DNA from: Rhodococcus sp. SMB37
GTDB lineage: Bacteria > Actinomycetota > Actinomycetes > Mycobacteriales > Mycobacteriaceae
Length of the DNA: 64,000 bases
Assembly: GCF_004345605.1 (NCBI RefSeq)
Contig: NZ_SLVY01000018.1
Coordinates: 100,816 to 164,815 of the forward strand
Direction: 5' to 3'
The notes below the pieces were generated by a model. That model made no database searches. It had not been told where the DNA came from and was given only the letters and a program-made list of their open reading frames with translations. Every line of letters begins with the position of its first letter. Position 1 is the first letter of the stretch. Below, piece by piece: positions 54,059 to 63,517 of the stretch. A program made the translations under genes and the position numbers.

Positions 54059-57000
54059 TCAGGCGGTGGCTGCTCCTGCAGAGTTACTGATCGACCGGAT
54101 GACGCCGACGAGGCGTTTCGTCTGCTCGGGTGCGAACAGTTGGGTCGGCCCCTGCGGCGCGGTATCGGTGAACGGCGCTTCGAACAGCAGCTTCGGATCC
54201 ATTTCTCCGTGCCGGGTGAGGTGACTGATCACAAGGTTGACGAAGTCGATCTGGCTGGACGAGGCGGTCCGCTCACCGAGGAACTCCGCGAAAGCTTCCT
54301 GCACGGCCTGCTGGTCGAGCCCGACCAGGGAGCGGATGAATCGCCCGAGCCCCTGTGCGTTTGCGATGGCCCGTTCCATGTCTTCGGAGTCGCCGGCGCC
54401 GCTGCGCGCCAGCAGGTCTTCGAGGGATTCCAGGTCTGCCGCGGTCAGTGACTTCCCGGAACGCAGCTTCTGCAGGGCGAGGTTGTCGGGCTGGCGGCGC
54501 AGGTAGTCGCGCACCTTCGCGGTGTAGCGCTCGACGTCGGTACCGGACCGCATCTCCGGCATGTCCCTTTCGACGACCTCGCCGCGGGTATCGGTGAAGT
54601 CGGTGTAGACGATGGCGCGCTTCTTCTTCGCCAGCAGCCCGACGACCGATCGCAGTTCCCGTCGCGCGTGTTCGAGCATCTCCGGGGTGACGTCCAGCCA
54701 CCATTCGTCGCCCGCGACTTCGCGGAGCAGTTCCTCTTTGGCCTTGACCTTCGGGATCGCCAGCCCTTCCTCGAGCAGCCCGTCGGCGACACCGCGGATG
54801 GTGCCTTCGTGTTTCGGAAGGGTGCCGTCGTCGATGATGACAGCGAGCTGCCCTCGCAGGACGACGAGATCGAACCGCTTGGCCATCTCGTCGCTGTCGC
54901 GCACGGTGGTAGGCAGCCCGGCGAGTGCCTCGACGATCTCGGCGGCCTGCTGCTCTGTCAGTGAGTCCCAGGCAGCGCGGTCGGTGTACTTCTCGACCTC
55001 ACGACGACGGGTGCGGACGATGAAGTTGTCGAGCCGCATACCGGCGACCTGGGTGTGCAGTGTGTCCGCGGTTGCCTTGCGCAGCTCGGTCGCCCCGCCG
55101 GAACGGTCCAGTGCAGCAACGAGTTCGGTGCGAACGGTGAACAGCCGCTGCGACAGCGAGGGTGAGAGCGCGCCCTCGGAGGCGTCCGGGTGCTGATCGA
55201 AATAGTCGAAGTTGCCGCACACGTCGAAGATGAAGAAGTCCGTCTTGTCTTGGCCGGGACCGTACAAGTCGGGTCGCAGCCGGGTGCCGCGGCCGACCAT
55301 CTGCCAGAACTTCGACTTCGACCGCACGGGTTTGAAGAACACCAGGTTCACGACTTCGGGGACGTCGATGCCGGTGTCGAGCATGTCGACGGAGATCGCG
55401 ATGTGCGGTTCCTGGTCGGGCTGGGAGAACTTGTCGATGAGGTCTTGACCGTACGTCACCGAGTGGGTGATGACGCGCGCAAACGAGCCCTTGAACTCGG
55501 GGTAGTTGGCGTCGAACCGATCCGCGATGAACTGGGCGTGCCGCTCGTTCTTCGCGAAGACGATGGTCTTGCCGAGCCTGTCGCCACCCGCGACGCGGTG
55601 GCCGTGCGTCATGACCGTTTCGAGGACCTTGTCGACGGTGTCGATGTTGAACAGCCACTTGTTGACGGCCTCGGCCTGGACGACATCGGGGATCTCGTCG
55701 TCGGGGACGTCGTCGCCCCAGTCGATCCCCTCGTACCGCTTCTTCTCCTCGTCGGTGAGGTCGGCGTAGCGGATTCCCTGCAGCGGGAACGTGAGTGGCA
55801 CCGTCACCGCGCGCGGCGGTACGAGGAACCTGTCGTTGATTGCCTGGTCGAGCGAGTAGTCGTCGGTGGGGACGCCGGTTTCGAGGTGGAACAGCTGATA
55901 GGTGTTGTAGTCCACCTCGTCCTTGGGGGTGGCGGTGAGGCCGAGCAGCAGCGAGTCGAAGTAGCCGAAGATGTGCCGGTACTTCTGGTACACGGAGCGG
56001 TGCGCCTCGTCGATGACGACGAGGTCGAAGTAGCCGGGGCCGAACCGTTTGGCACCACTGTCGGTTTCGTCGATGAGTCCCATCATCGTGGGATAGGTGG
56101 AAACGTAGACGCGGCCCTCGGTGTTCTTGTCGGTGAGCAGGTTCACCGGCGACGAATCGGGTAGATGCGTCTTGAAGGCGGCGACGGCCTGCTTGACGAG
56201 GGCCTTGCGGTCGGCGAGGAACAGCACCCGCTTGACCCAGTTGGCGCGCATCAGCATGTCGGCAAGAGCGACGACGGTACGGGTCTTTCCGGAACCCGTG
56301 GCCATGACCAGCAATGCGGCCCGCTGGTTCTCGTGCTCGAACCGTTCGGCGACAGCGCGGATGGCCTTCTCCTGGTACGGCCGACCGGCGATTTTCTGCG
56401 GTACCGGAATGTCGGCCAGCGGCCTCATCGACGATCGTCGAGCGACGAGCAGTTCGAGTTCGTCGCGGGTGTGGAAGCCGGCGACCTGCCGCACCGGATA
56501 GCGTAGGTCGTCCCAGAAGTGGTGTTCGAAACCGTTGGTGTAATAGATGACCGGGCGGTGCCCCGTCATCTGTTCGAGGCAGTCGGCGTACAGCTTCGCC
56601 TGTTGCTTCCCGGCGAACGGATCCACGGACGTCCGTTTCGCCTCAACCACGGCGAGCGGGCGCCCGTCGGCGCTCCACAGCACATAGTCGGCGAATCCGC
56701 TCTTGCCGTCGGGCATTCCGGTGACCGGGTATTCGCGGTCTCGCGGCTGGTCGAGCAGCCACCCGGATTCGCGGAGCATCAGGTCGACGAGGTCGCGGCG
56801 GGTCTGCGCTTCGTCGTAGTCGTGGGTGTCGGGTGCGACGGCACTGGCCTGGTGGGCCGCCTCGATCTGGGCGCGCAGCTCCGCGATGAGCTGCTCGAGG
56901 CTCGCTTTCTCCAGCTCTGCCGTCTCGGCGGCCTCGTCGCGGGCCTGGACCTGCGCGATGAGGTCCTGCTTCTCGGCCTCGGACTGCTCGAGCTGCGCGT

Positions 57001-57505
57001 CTTTGGTGGCCAACTCGGCTTCGAGTTTGCCGAGCTGCGCGACGGTCTTCGCCACGACAGCCCCGCCGCCGGGCTTGGGCAGCCGCGCCGGATCGAACTG
57101 CTGCTGCGGCGACGGCTTGCTCGACGGCTGCGTCGCATAGTTGCGGGCCAGCCAGGACAGGATGTGGAACAGTTCCGCGAGCGCCTTCGTGCCGGCGTCC
57201 TTCGGGACGGACCTGGTCTCGTGGACCGCGGTGTTGCCGAGTCGGCGGATGAGGTCCATCTTCGCGACGAGGGAGTGCCCGACGACGGCGACGAACTTGC
57301 CGTCGTGCAGCCGGGCCGCGAGGTCGGACTTGTACGGCTCCGCCAGGTTCTGGGTGCGGTAGATCCATTTGACGGTGTGTTCGACGACACGGCGGGCGTA
57401 GAAGCAGGTGGTGCGCGGGTCGAAGAGCGCGTCGCGTTCGGCCTTCTTGGCCTCGGCATGCAGCTGCGGCCATTCGGCCTGTAGGAAGTCGAAGTTCCCC
57501 ACCAT
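54059..57505 (-). CDS. hsdR: Type I restriction enzyme R subunit (HsdR, EcoEI-like)
   Basis: A 1148-residue restriction and translocase subunit. Residues 1-130: DUF4145. About 130-250: a coiled coil. Then the HsdR N domain with nuclease core (YVLWSADGRPLAVVEAKRTS), and a SF2 helicase: MATGSGKTRTVV (Walker A), DEAHRS, and the C-terminal motor motif VDMLDTGIDVPEVV followed by MVGRGTRLRP. The EcoEI R C-terminal domain ends it. ATG 57505 has AGAGGA 9 nt upstream. Its HsdS partner ends near 63514, 6 kb away, with Fic, HNH and other genes between; HsdM is presumably outside the window. Confidence 0.92.
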   Translation of the reverse strand: MVGNFDFLQAEWPQLHAEAKKAERDALFDPRTTCFYARRVVEHTVKWIYRTQNLAEPYKSDLAARLHDGKFVAVVGHSLVAKMDLIRRLGNTAVHETRSVPKDAGTKALAELFHILSWLARNYATQPSSKPSPQQQFDPARLPKPGGGAVVAKTVAQLGKLEAELATKDAQLEQSEAEKQDLIAQVQARDEAAETAELEKASLEQLIAELRAQIEAAHQASAVAPDTHDYDEAQTRRDLVDLMLRESGWLLDQPRDREYPVTGMPDGKSGFADYVLWSADGRPLAVVEAKRTSVDPFAGKQQAKLYADCLEQMTGHRPVIYYTNGFEHHFWDDLRYPVRQVAGFHTRDELELLVARRSSMRPLADIPVPQKIAGRPYQEKAIRAVAERFEHENQRAALLVMATGSGKTRTVVALADMLMRANWVKRVLFLADRKALVKQAVAAFKTHLPDSSPVNLLTDKNTEGRVYVSTYPTMMGLIDETDSGAKRFGPGYFDLVVIDEAHRSVYQKYRHIFGYFDSLLLGLTATPKDEVDYNTYQLFHLETGVPTDDYSLDQAINDRFLVPPRAVTVPLTFPLQGIRYADLTDEEKKRYEGIDWGDDVPDDEIPDVVQAEAVNKWLFNIDTVDKVLETVMTHGHRVAGGDRLGKTIVFAKNERHAQFIADRFDANYPEFKGSFARVITHSVTYGQDLIDKFSQPDQEPHIAISVDMLDTGIDVPEVVNLVFFKPVRSKSKFWQMVGRGTRLRPDLYGPGQDKTDFFIFDVCGNFDYFDQHPDASEGALSPSLSQRLFTVRTELVAALDRSGGATELRKATADTLHTQVAGMRLDNFIVRTRRREVEKYTDRAAWDSLTEQQAAEIVEALAGLPTTVRDSDEMAKRFDLVVLRGQLAVIIDDGTLPKHEGTIRGVADGLLEEGLAIPKVKAKEELLREVAGDEWWLDVTPEMLEHARRELRSVVGLLAKKKRAIVYTDFTDTRGEVVERDMPEMRSGTDVERYTAKVRDYLRRQPDNLALQKLRSGKSLTAADLESLEDLLARSGAGDSEDMERAIANAQGLGRFIRSLVGLDQQAVQEAFAEFLGERTASSSQIDFVNLVISHLTRHGEMDPKLLFEAPFTDTAPQGPTQLFAPEQTKRLVGVIRSISNSAGAATA

Positions 57506-57733
57506 GGGCCGTGGTCCTCTCTTGGCTCGTGTGCGCGCCCGCGCAGTGACGTTTCGTTCTGCGCTCGATCTTGGCACAGGCATCCGAATTTCTCGGAGCC
57601 GACGAACACTACGGACCGGGTCCGACACGAACGCCGGGGCCGAATGTCGACAACCTTCAATGGCGGCCGTCGCGCATTAAAGATTGAGATACTAAACTTT
57701 GATTGCAACGGGCAAAATGAAAGGATTCGCATA

Positions 57734-59035
57734 GTGGCCGAGCTGTATCGCGCGTACTGGGAGCCGGATCCCGGTTCCGGTCTGGTTGCGCGCGATCGCC
57801 GCGGCGGTCACTACGATCGCTACCTTCCCGATCTGGTGACGGACCGACCACTGACCGTGCCTCCAGGCGTTGCGGTGCGCGCCGCGTCCGCAGAGCGTGA
57901 TATCAGGCAACTCGGGACAGGTCCCGGTTCGGGCGGCCTGCAGTCGATCGCTCGATTTCTGCTGCGGTCGGAGGCTATCGCCAGCTCGATGATCGAGGGG
58001 ATCGCCCCTTCACCTCAGCAGGTCGCCCTCGCTGAATTGGCGCAGGACGAGGACATCCGCGGGTTCAGCGACCAGGCGCGCCTCGTGGCCAACAACATCT
58101 CGGTCCTCCGGCACGCGTCGAGCAGTCTGGTCGACACCGACGCCGTCACCGTGGATGACATCGTCATGCTGCACGCAGCACTACTGCCCGATGAACGGCA
58201 TCACGGCCTCCGGCAGGTTCAGAACTGGATCGGAGGCTCGAATTGGCATCCGCTCGAGGCGGATTTCGTCCCGCCCTCGCCCGAGGATGTCGGACCGCTG
58301 ATGACCGACCTCGTCGACTATCTCAACGGATCCCTACACGGACCGCTGATTCAAGCCGGGATCGTGCACGCCCAGTTCGAAACGATCCATCCGTTCACCG
58401 ACGGCAACGGTAGGGTCGGGCGCGCGTTGATCCACACCGTTCTTGCCAGGCGCGGTCTGGCACCGGAAGCGGTGCTCCCGATCAGTCTCGTGCTGTCGAC
58501 TCTCAGCGACCGCTACGTCGACGGGTTGAGCGCCTACCGGTATGTGGGCAACCCGGTCGATCCCGACGCCGTCGCTGGCGTGAACGATTGGCTCTCGACG
58601 TTTATCGAGTCCGCTGTCATCGCATCGGAGCACGCGCAACGCTTGGCACGGGACATCGACGAGCTGGCGCTCGAGTGGGTTGGCCGCCTTGCCGGCCACC
58701 GCGAGGCGCAAGGGCTTCGAGGGGAGCCCCGCGCAGGGTCCGCGACAGCACGCATCCTTCCGGTGCTCGCCGAGGCGCCGATCATGACCGCGCGCACTGT
58801 GCAACGGATCCTCAGGGTGTCGTTCCCCGCAGCGCGAGCCGCGCTCGACGAACTCGCGGACGCTGGAATTCTGTCCCGTAAAAGCGTCGAACGCGGCACC
58901 ACAGGGTACGTCGCACGCGAGGTCCTCGACCTGATCGGGCTCACCGAACGCCGGCTCGCGAGTACGCGTTTCGATACGAGAGTCTCGGCGCCGAGCGCTC
59001 GCGCGCCTGCCGTTCCGCCACCGCGGCGGCGCTGA
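57734..59035 (+). CDS. Fic family protein (class II, self-inhibited)
   Basis: A 433-residue Fic enzyme, which transfers AMP (or another nucleotide part) onto target hydroxyls. The catalytic loop reads HPFTDGNGRVGR (about 220-232), with the His and the Asn needed for catalysis. Upstream at about residue 80, SSMIEG fits the inhibitory (S/T)xxxE(G/N) helix that blocks the ATP site in class II Fic proteins. The C-terminal winged helix (PIMTARTVQRILRVSFPAARAALDELADAGIL) may bind DNA. GTG 57734 is taken because AAAGGA is 8 nt upstream. The AT-rich promoter contrasts with the neighbours and points to transfer. Confidence 0.9.
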   Translation: MAELYRAYWEPDPGSGLVARDRRGGHYDRYLPDLVTDRPLTVPPGVAVRAASAERDIRQLGTGPGSGGLQSIARFLLRSEAIASSMIEGIAPSPQQVALAELAQDEDIRGFSDQARLVANNISVLRHASSSLVDTDAVTVDDIVMLHAALLPDERHHGLRQVQNWIGGSNWHPLEADFVPPSPEDVGPLMTDLVDYLNGSLHGPLIQAGIVHAQFETIHPFTDGNGRVGRALIHTVLARRGLAPEAVLPISLVLSTLSDRYVDGLSAYRYVGNPVDPDAVAGVNDWLSTFIESAVIASEHAQRLARDIDELALEWVGRLAGHREAQGLRGEPRAGSATARILPVLAEAPIMTARTVQRILRVSFPAARAALDELADAGILSRKSVERGTTGYVAREVLDLIGLTERRLASTRFDTRVSAPSARAPAVPPPRRR

Positions 59036-59065
59036 TCGACTGTTTCCGAGAGACGTGTGTCGGTA

Positions 59066-60574
59066 TCAAGGATGTGGCGGGCCGTTGTCATCACTCCGGG
59101 TGGCGCCGGATGTATCTCTCCGGCGCGGCCGTTCCCGACGGTATCGGTGCCGGGCGAGGGCGCCGGCGACGAAATGATCCAGGTGGTGCCGGTGATTGAC
59201 CCGGGGGCGCCGGTCGGGGTCGATGTGAGGTGGCGCGATCCATTCGATGCGGCCCGGATTTGCAGCATCAGGCGGTGCGACGCGGGTTTCCCATCCGCCG
59301 GGGCCATCGTGAACGAGGGCATGGCAGCTGTCGCAGGCGAGATCCTCGTTGGTGATGTCGGTGGCGCCGCCGTACTTCCACTCGGTCACGTGGTGCACGG
59401 CTGTGAGGGAGGCAGGAGCATCGCAACCGGGGCGTGTGCACCCGCGAGACGCTGCGATGAGGGCAAGTCGCTGATCCACCGAGGCGAGGCGCCGGGCGCG
59501 ACCGAGGTGAAGGGGGCGGCCGTTGTGGTCGAAAATGGCGAGCACCGGGTGGGCGTTCTGCGCCATGCGCAGTGCATCCCTGATGGGAACGATGCCGCCG
59601 GTGGCGGTGGTTGCCACGCCGGACGCCTTCTCGAGTTGGTGTACCGACATGGTGAGGATCGCCGTTACCGGGAGGCCGCGATGACTGCCCAGCACACCAG
59701 ACGAGAGCATCTGCCGCAGTGCGAATTTGAGAGCGTCGTGGTTGCGTTGGACCGCTGTGCGGGTGTCGCGGGCGGCGGCCTTCGCCATCGCCGTACGGTC
59801 CAGATTCGGGGAATCGGCATCCCCGGAGGGTGATTCGGGGTCGTCGGGGTTATTCATGCCGGGGCGGGCGAGTTTGGCGAGCACCGGTTCGAGGAGTGCC
59901 CGCGTCTCCGGATCCAGCAGTCCGGATATCGGAGTCATGAGGTCGGTGCCTTGCTTGCCGAGCCGCAGGCCGCGGCGACGCTTGCGTTCGCGTTCGTCGG
60001 GGGCGTTGCCGTCGGGGTTGAGGTGGGCGAGCAGGTGGATGCCGATCTTGGTGACGTCTTCTGGGGTGGTGGAGCGAGCGGTGTCGGCGAGGATCTGCTC
60101 TGCGGCGTCGATTTCGTCGCGGGTGGTGCTGCTCGGGAGCTGCCGCATGGTTCTGGCGATGGCGGCAATGTGGTCGGGGCCGATGGCGCCTTCGCGGCTC
60201 GCCGACGCGGTGGCGGGCAGGGTGGCGTCCATCGGCTCGCCGCTGAGGGTGTGCCACGTGCCGGTCTTGTTGGCGCCCTTCACGCGTCTTGCGGCGTCGG
60301 CTCCCGAGATGCGGAGAGTGGAGACGAGGAAGTCGTTGATGGAGCGGCAGGCGAGGTGCGCGGGGATGGACCGTTCGACGGATTGGACGACGAGCCGGTG
60401 CCCGACGGCGGCGGCCTTCCTCAGAGAGACCTCCATCCGTTGCAGCGCTTCGACGACATCGGCTTCGGACAGGCCCGTCAGTGGTTCGGCGAGGAGACCC
60501 TCGACGGCGGCGTCGAGGACGGCCAGGTGGTGTCCCACCTGGCCGAGCGCGTCGACACCCTCATTCGAAAGCAT
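59066..60574 (-). CDS. HNH endonuclease, DUF222/13E12 repeat family (intact)
   Basis: A 502-residue protein of the 13E12 family. DUF222 from about 20 to 330, then a C-terminal HNH nuclease (GCTRPGCDAPASLTAVHHVTEWKYGG, then NEDLACDSCHALVHDGPGGW) with two CxxC pairs for zinc. These genes are multi-copy in mycolic-acid bacteria, and this copy differs a lot from the broken one at 10969. A nuclease of unknown target, possibly of mobile origin. Convergent with the Fic gene, gap 30 bp. Confidence 0.9.
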   Translation of the reverse strand: MLSNEGVDALGQVGHHLAVLDAAVEGLLAEPLTGLSEADVVEALQRMEVSLRKAAAVGHRLVVQSVERSIPAHLACRSINDFLVSTLRISGADAARRVKGANKTGTWHTLSGEPMDATLPATASASREGAIGPDHIAAIARTMRQLPSSTTRDEIDAAEQILADTARSTTPEDVTKIGIHLLAHLNPDGNAPDERERKRRRGLRLGKQGTDLMTPISGLLDPETRALLEPVLAKLARPGMNNPDDPESPSGDADSPNLDRTAMAKAAARDTRTAVQRNHDALKFALRQMLSSGVLGSHRGLPVTAILTMSVHQLEKASGVATTATGGIVPIRDALRMAQNAHPVLAIFDHNGRPLHLGRARRLASVDQRLALIAASRGCTRPGCDAPASLTAVHHVTEWKYGGATDITNEDLACDSCHALVHDGPGGWETRVAPPDAANPGRIEWIAPPHIDPDRRPRVNHRHHLDHFVAGALARHRYRRERPRRRDTSGATRSDDNGPPHP

Positions 60575-61482
60575 GTTCTAAGTGTAGCCGGACCCTCCGA
60601 CAAGAAATGGAAATCGGCAAGAGGTGGAAATCCGCGCGGTGCTTCCGATCTGGAGAACACTTTTGTGTTGACGCTCGTCGTCGCGCATGGGACCATCCCT
60701 GAACCGGCCTGAAACCAGGTCGACCCCGGAGGGTGCGGGAACACCCAACCGGGGTCTGGGCACACGACAGAACGGAACTGTCATGCACCGTAGGGTGGAG
60801 TCTATCCACACGCCCCCAGGGGGCGCTTCTGATGGTTCGGTCTTCGATACCGACCCTCTTTTTCTCACCCCGCCGGGGTCTTCGCTGACGTCCTGACTTC
60901 CCGAGCCTCTCGACACATCCGTCGAGGGGCTCGAGGTGTTTGTGCTGCGACGTGTGCGCGGGCCGGTCCGGTAGCCGCGACACGTCGGAGCATTCGTCGC
61001 TCGCCTCCCAGAGTCCGACGTCAGCGCAACGACGCTGCGCGCAGGGGTGCCATTCCCGTGCGTGAAACCGACTGGGCACCAGTATCCTTCGTCTCCGCAG
61101 CTGGTGGTGGAGCACCCGATCGCGCGGGTCGACACAACCGACCGGGTCCAGTACAAGCCGCACGTCACTTCCGACGTGGGGCCAGAAGTGCTGGCCGAGA
61201 TGGTCTATCGGGGTATGGCGACCGGGCAGCTGTGGGGAAGGGGCCGAAGGCAAGCTCAGCGGCCCGCAGGGTCTCCGTACGGTTGGGCGCAGCCGCCCGC
61301 AGGGCGTCGTCTGGCCAGGCCACCGAGTCCGGGCAGAACCCCATCGAGTTCCCGGCCGAGAGTTGAGGAGTGGCAGCCCCGCTTACTGCGGGACCGGACT
61401 CCACCCCCTGGACTGGTCTCGTGCACATCCGCAGGGGGATCGAAATCAAGGCAGGAGTGCTCGAGTGTGGATTAATGTGCCT
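60575..61482. other. 908-bp gene-free stretch with several hairpins
   Basis: I see no convincing gene here. Overlapping open frames of 60-230 codons have no recognisable domains or good ribosome sites, and the plus-strand frame at 61047-61475 reads as repetitive Arg/Pro/Ser. Four hairpins follow each other on the plus strand in 60722-60933: GACCCCGG...CCGGGGTC (60722-60756), GCCCCC/GGGGGC (about 60812-60826), a GGTTCGGT/ACCGACC pair (about 60833-60856) and CGAGCCTCTCGAC/GTCGAGGGGCTCG (60902-60933). It may hold a non-coding RNA, a tail of a lost gene, or simply terminators. Confidence 0.45.
60902..60933 (+). terminator. 13-bp hairpin
   Basis: CGAGCCTCTCGAC (60902-60914) pairs with GTCGAGGGGCTCG (60921-60933) with one T-G wobble and a 6-nt loop. 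It stands in the gene-free stretch and has no clear gene to terminate. Confidence 0.4.
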
Positions 61483-61743
61483 TCACGCGACCTGAACCCA
61501 GGCGCGGATCGCTTCTCGAATCGCCTCCGACCTGGACACATGCTCCTTCTCTGCCCGCGCGTTCAGTGCCTGCAGCAACGCTTCGTCCATGCGGACCGGG
61601 ACCACTGTTGCGGGGCCGTCTCCGATGGTCGGGCGACCACGCTTACGTAAGGTGGGGACGTCGTAGCCTGCCTCGGCTTCGTCGGCCCAGCCTTCGATCA
61701 TCTCGTCGGTGACGGGGGTTCCGTCGATCGTCTCACCGGCCAT
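61483..61743 (-). CDS. Ribbon-helix-helix (CopG-like) protein, possible antitoxin
   Basis: An 86-residue protein. The C-terminal half has the RHH pattern: strand (ATVVPVRMDEALLQAL), then NARAEKEHVSRSEAIREAIRAWV. The first half (DEMIEGWADEAEAGYDVPTLRKRGRP) resembles N-terminal parts of antitoxins in type II modules. ATG 61743 sits inside the dyad TACGC-N4-GCGTA, so the protein probably binds its own start and represses itself. The mRNA would be nearly leaderless. No toxin gene is clear directly downstream in the gene-free stretch. Antitoxin role is a suggestion. Confidence 0.7.
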   Translation of the reverse strand: MAGETIDGTPVTDEMIEGWADEAEAGYDVPTLRKRGRPTIGDGPATVVPVRMDEALLQALNARAEKEHVSRSEAIREAIRAWVQVA

Positions 61744-61756
61744 ACGCAATAGCGTA
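61743..61756. promoter_or_regulatory. Dyad at the start codon of the RHH gene
   Basis: TACGC (61743-61747) and GCGTA (61752-61756) with 4 bp between, overlapping the ATG. RHH proteins normally bind short dyads of this kind, giving autorepression. Confidence 0.5.
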
Positions 61757-61966
61757 ATACGAAATGGGGTTGGCCTGAACTCGCACGTAGAAGGCCAATA
61801 CGCCAACATCCCGCCACAATGCTTTGCGGGTATCGAGCCACGAGCGCCGCACCGACAGCTACTGGTCCGGTCGTAAGTCGACCCAGCTCGCTCGGAGGTA
61901 CTACTGACGGCGGCGGTAGCGCGGCGCGTGCTGCCTGAGGTGGTGTGCGTGCGTTTGCAGCGATTG

Positions 61967-62545
61967 TCAGGCGTCGGTGGCTCGCCCGAGGACATGCGCC
62001 GCGAACGCACGGTTGTGGTGCTGCGCGTACGGGCCGCGACCCTTGCCGACGAGCAGCTCGGCTAGGGGGCGGATCGCGGTGGCGAGAGGCAGGCCGAAGA
62101 ACTGTTCGTCGGCCCCATCGTCGGACAGGAACCAGTCGATGACGGCACCGTCGCCGTCCGCCGACGCCATCCCGGTGCGATGGAAACGCAGCAGAGGGAG
62201 GCTGTCCTCCAATTGCTCGACGGTCTTCGAAGTGGCGGCACCGAGAGCGGACTCCGACACATACAGGACGATGCGGTAGTCCACGATGTCGCTTCCCTCG
62301 AGGTAACGCTCGACATACAGCACTTCCATCGGCCCGACGTACAGCGTGAAGAGACGCTGCATCTTGGCGGTCTTGTTCGTGGTCGGGAGCGCGCTCAGCG
62401 TCCACCGGTCCACTTCCGCGCCGGCCGGGTCGTCGAAGGCGTCGGTGAGGTAGTCGGCGACGAGGTCGACGGCAGGATCGAAGAACGGGTCCCGTTGCAG
62501 TTCGGCGAAGTTCTCGTCGCTGGCGGAAGGGTGGAGTGTTTTCAC
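61967..62545 (-). CDS. Unknown protein in the defence region
   Basis: A 192-residue soluble protein, no signal peptide or membrane helix. It has alternating strand and helix patterns (LYVGPMEVLYVERYLEGSDIVDYRIVLYVSESALG) and an acidic C-terminal half (RTGMASADGDGAVIDWFLSDDGADEQFFGLPL). I do not recognise it. It lies 13 bp after the Mrr-like gene on the same strand, in the hsdS-mrr operon, so a restriction-related or regulatory function is plausible but unproven. Upstream of the RHH gene. Confidence 0.65.
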   Translation of the reverse strand: MKTLHPSASDENFAELQRDPFFDPAVDLVADYLTDAFDDPAGAEVDRWTLSALPTTNKTAKMQRLFTLYVGPMEVLYVERYLEGSDIVDYRIVLYVSESALGAATSKTVEQLEDSLPLLRFHRTGMASADGDGAVIDWFLSDDGADEQFFGLPLATAIRPLAELLVGKGRGPYAQHHNRAFAAHVLGRATDA

Positions 62546-62558
62546 GGGTGTCCTCGGT

Positions 62559-63517
62559 TCATTCGAAGTAGTCTTCGTCGACTTCGACGACGGTGAAGGT
62601 CTGTCGAGTCTGGACGGCGACGCCGTACCGGATCATCAAGTCCGCGAGACGCTGCCCGTCGATGAGGATGATGCGAGTGCCGATGCTCTGCGCGTACTCG
62701 CGGGCGCCGACGGTGAAGGAGCTGGTGGTGATGAAGACGCCGCGGGCGGCGCCGACGCCGTGCAGGGCACCGACGAACGCCTGAATCTCGGGTCTGCCGA
62801 CTGTGGGGGTACCGCCCTGCACGGAGTGCTCGGGGGATTTTCGGCGGCGTAGCGCTTGGCCTGCACGTAGATGCGTTCGAGTCCGAGCGGGTCCTGGTCG
62901 ATGACACCATCTACACCGCCATCGCCCGAGCCGCCGATGCGGGCTGCCCGGCCTTCGGTACCGCCGTATCCCATAGCGACGAGTACGTCGAGCACCGACT
63001 GCTCCAGGAACTCAGGGGCCTGATTGCGGAGCCGGTCGAGAAGGTCGGCTGCGACCTCGGCGTGCAGGCGACCGACACCGCCTTCGATCTGCTCGAGTGG
63101 CTCGATTTCCTCCTCGACCGTCACGTGTGAGTCCTGTGGGACATCGATCGTCGAGGCTGTACGTGCCGGGGCGTAGTCCTGGTATTCGGGGAGTGTTGTC
63201 AGAATTTTCTCGGTGATCCCGTTGGGGTGTTCCGCGAGCAGGCTGCGCCCGGCATCGGTGATGACGAAGGTTGCGCGGGCCGGCTTGTCGACAAGCTTTG
63301 CGGGGTAGAGCCCACTGAGCGCCCATCCGATCCGATTGTCGGCGCGCCGCTGTCCCGACGGAAGCATCTCCGCCCGCTGCTCGGCAGTCAATCCGAGATG
63401 GTCCTCCACCGCTGTATGCAGGTCTCGCTTTCGCCAGACCTGTGCATCCATAAGTACTTCCAGCACAGGGGTGAGAAAGCCGGACCATACCGGCATCTCC
63501 GATACCGGCGCGGTCAT
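62559..63517 (-). pseudogene. Mrr-like restriction endonuclease, frameshifted
   Basis: An N-terminal winged-helix Mrr_N domain (PVWSGFLTPVLEVLMDAQVWRKRDLHTAVEDHL) is followed by an Mrr-cat nuclease with GSGDGGVDGVIDQDPLGLERIYVQAKRY, the D...QxK catalytic core. At 62832-62836 a run of five C (GGGGG on the plus strand) should be four: the reading leaves KRYAAENP and resumes in the next frame with EHSVQGGTPTVG, ending at 62559. Its start overlaps the hsdS stop (ATGA), indicating a restriction operon. Mrr cleaves methylated DNA. The rest is intact, so a base-call error is likely. Confidence 0.85.

Noticed and set aside
61047..61475. A possible 142-residue gene on the plus strand
   Set aside because: No ribosome site, no recognisable domain and a repetitive Arg/Pro/Ser C-terminal half. 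Kept as gene-free stretch.
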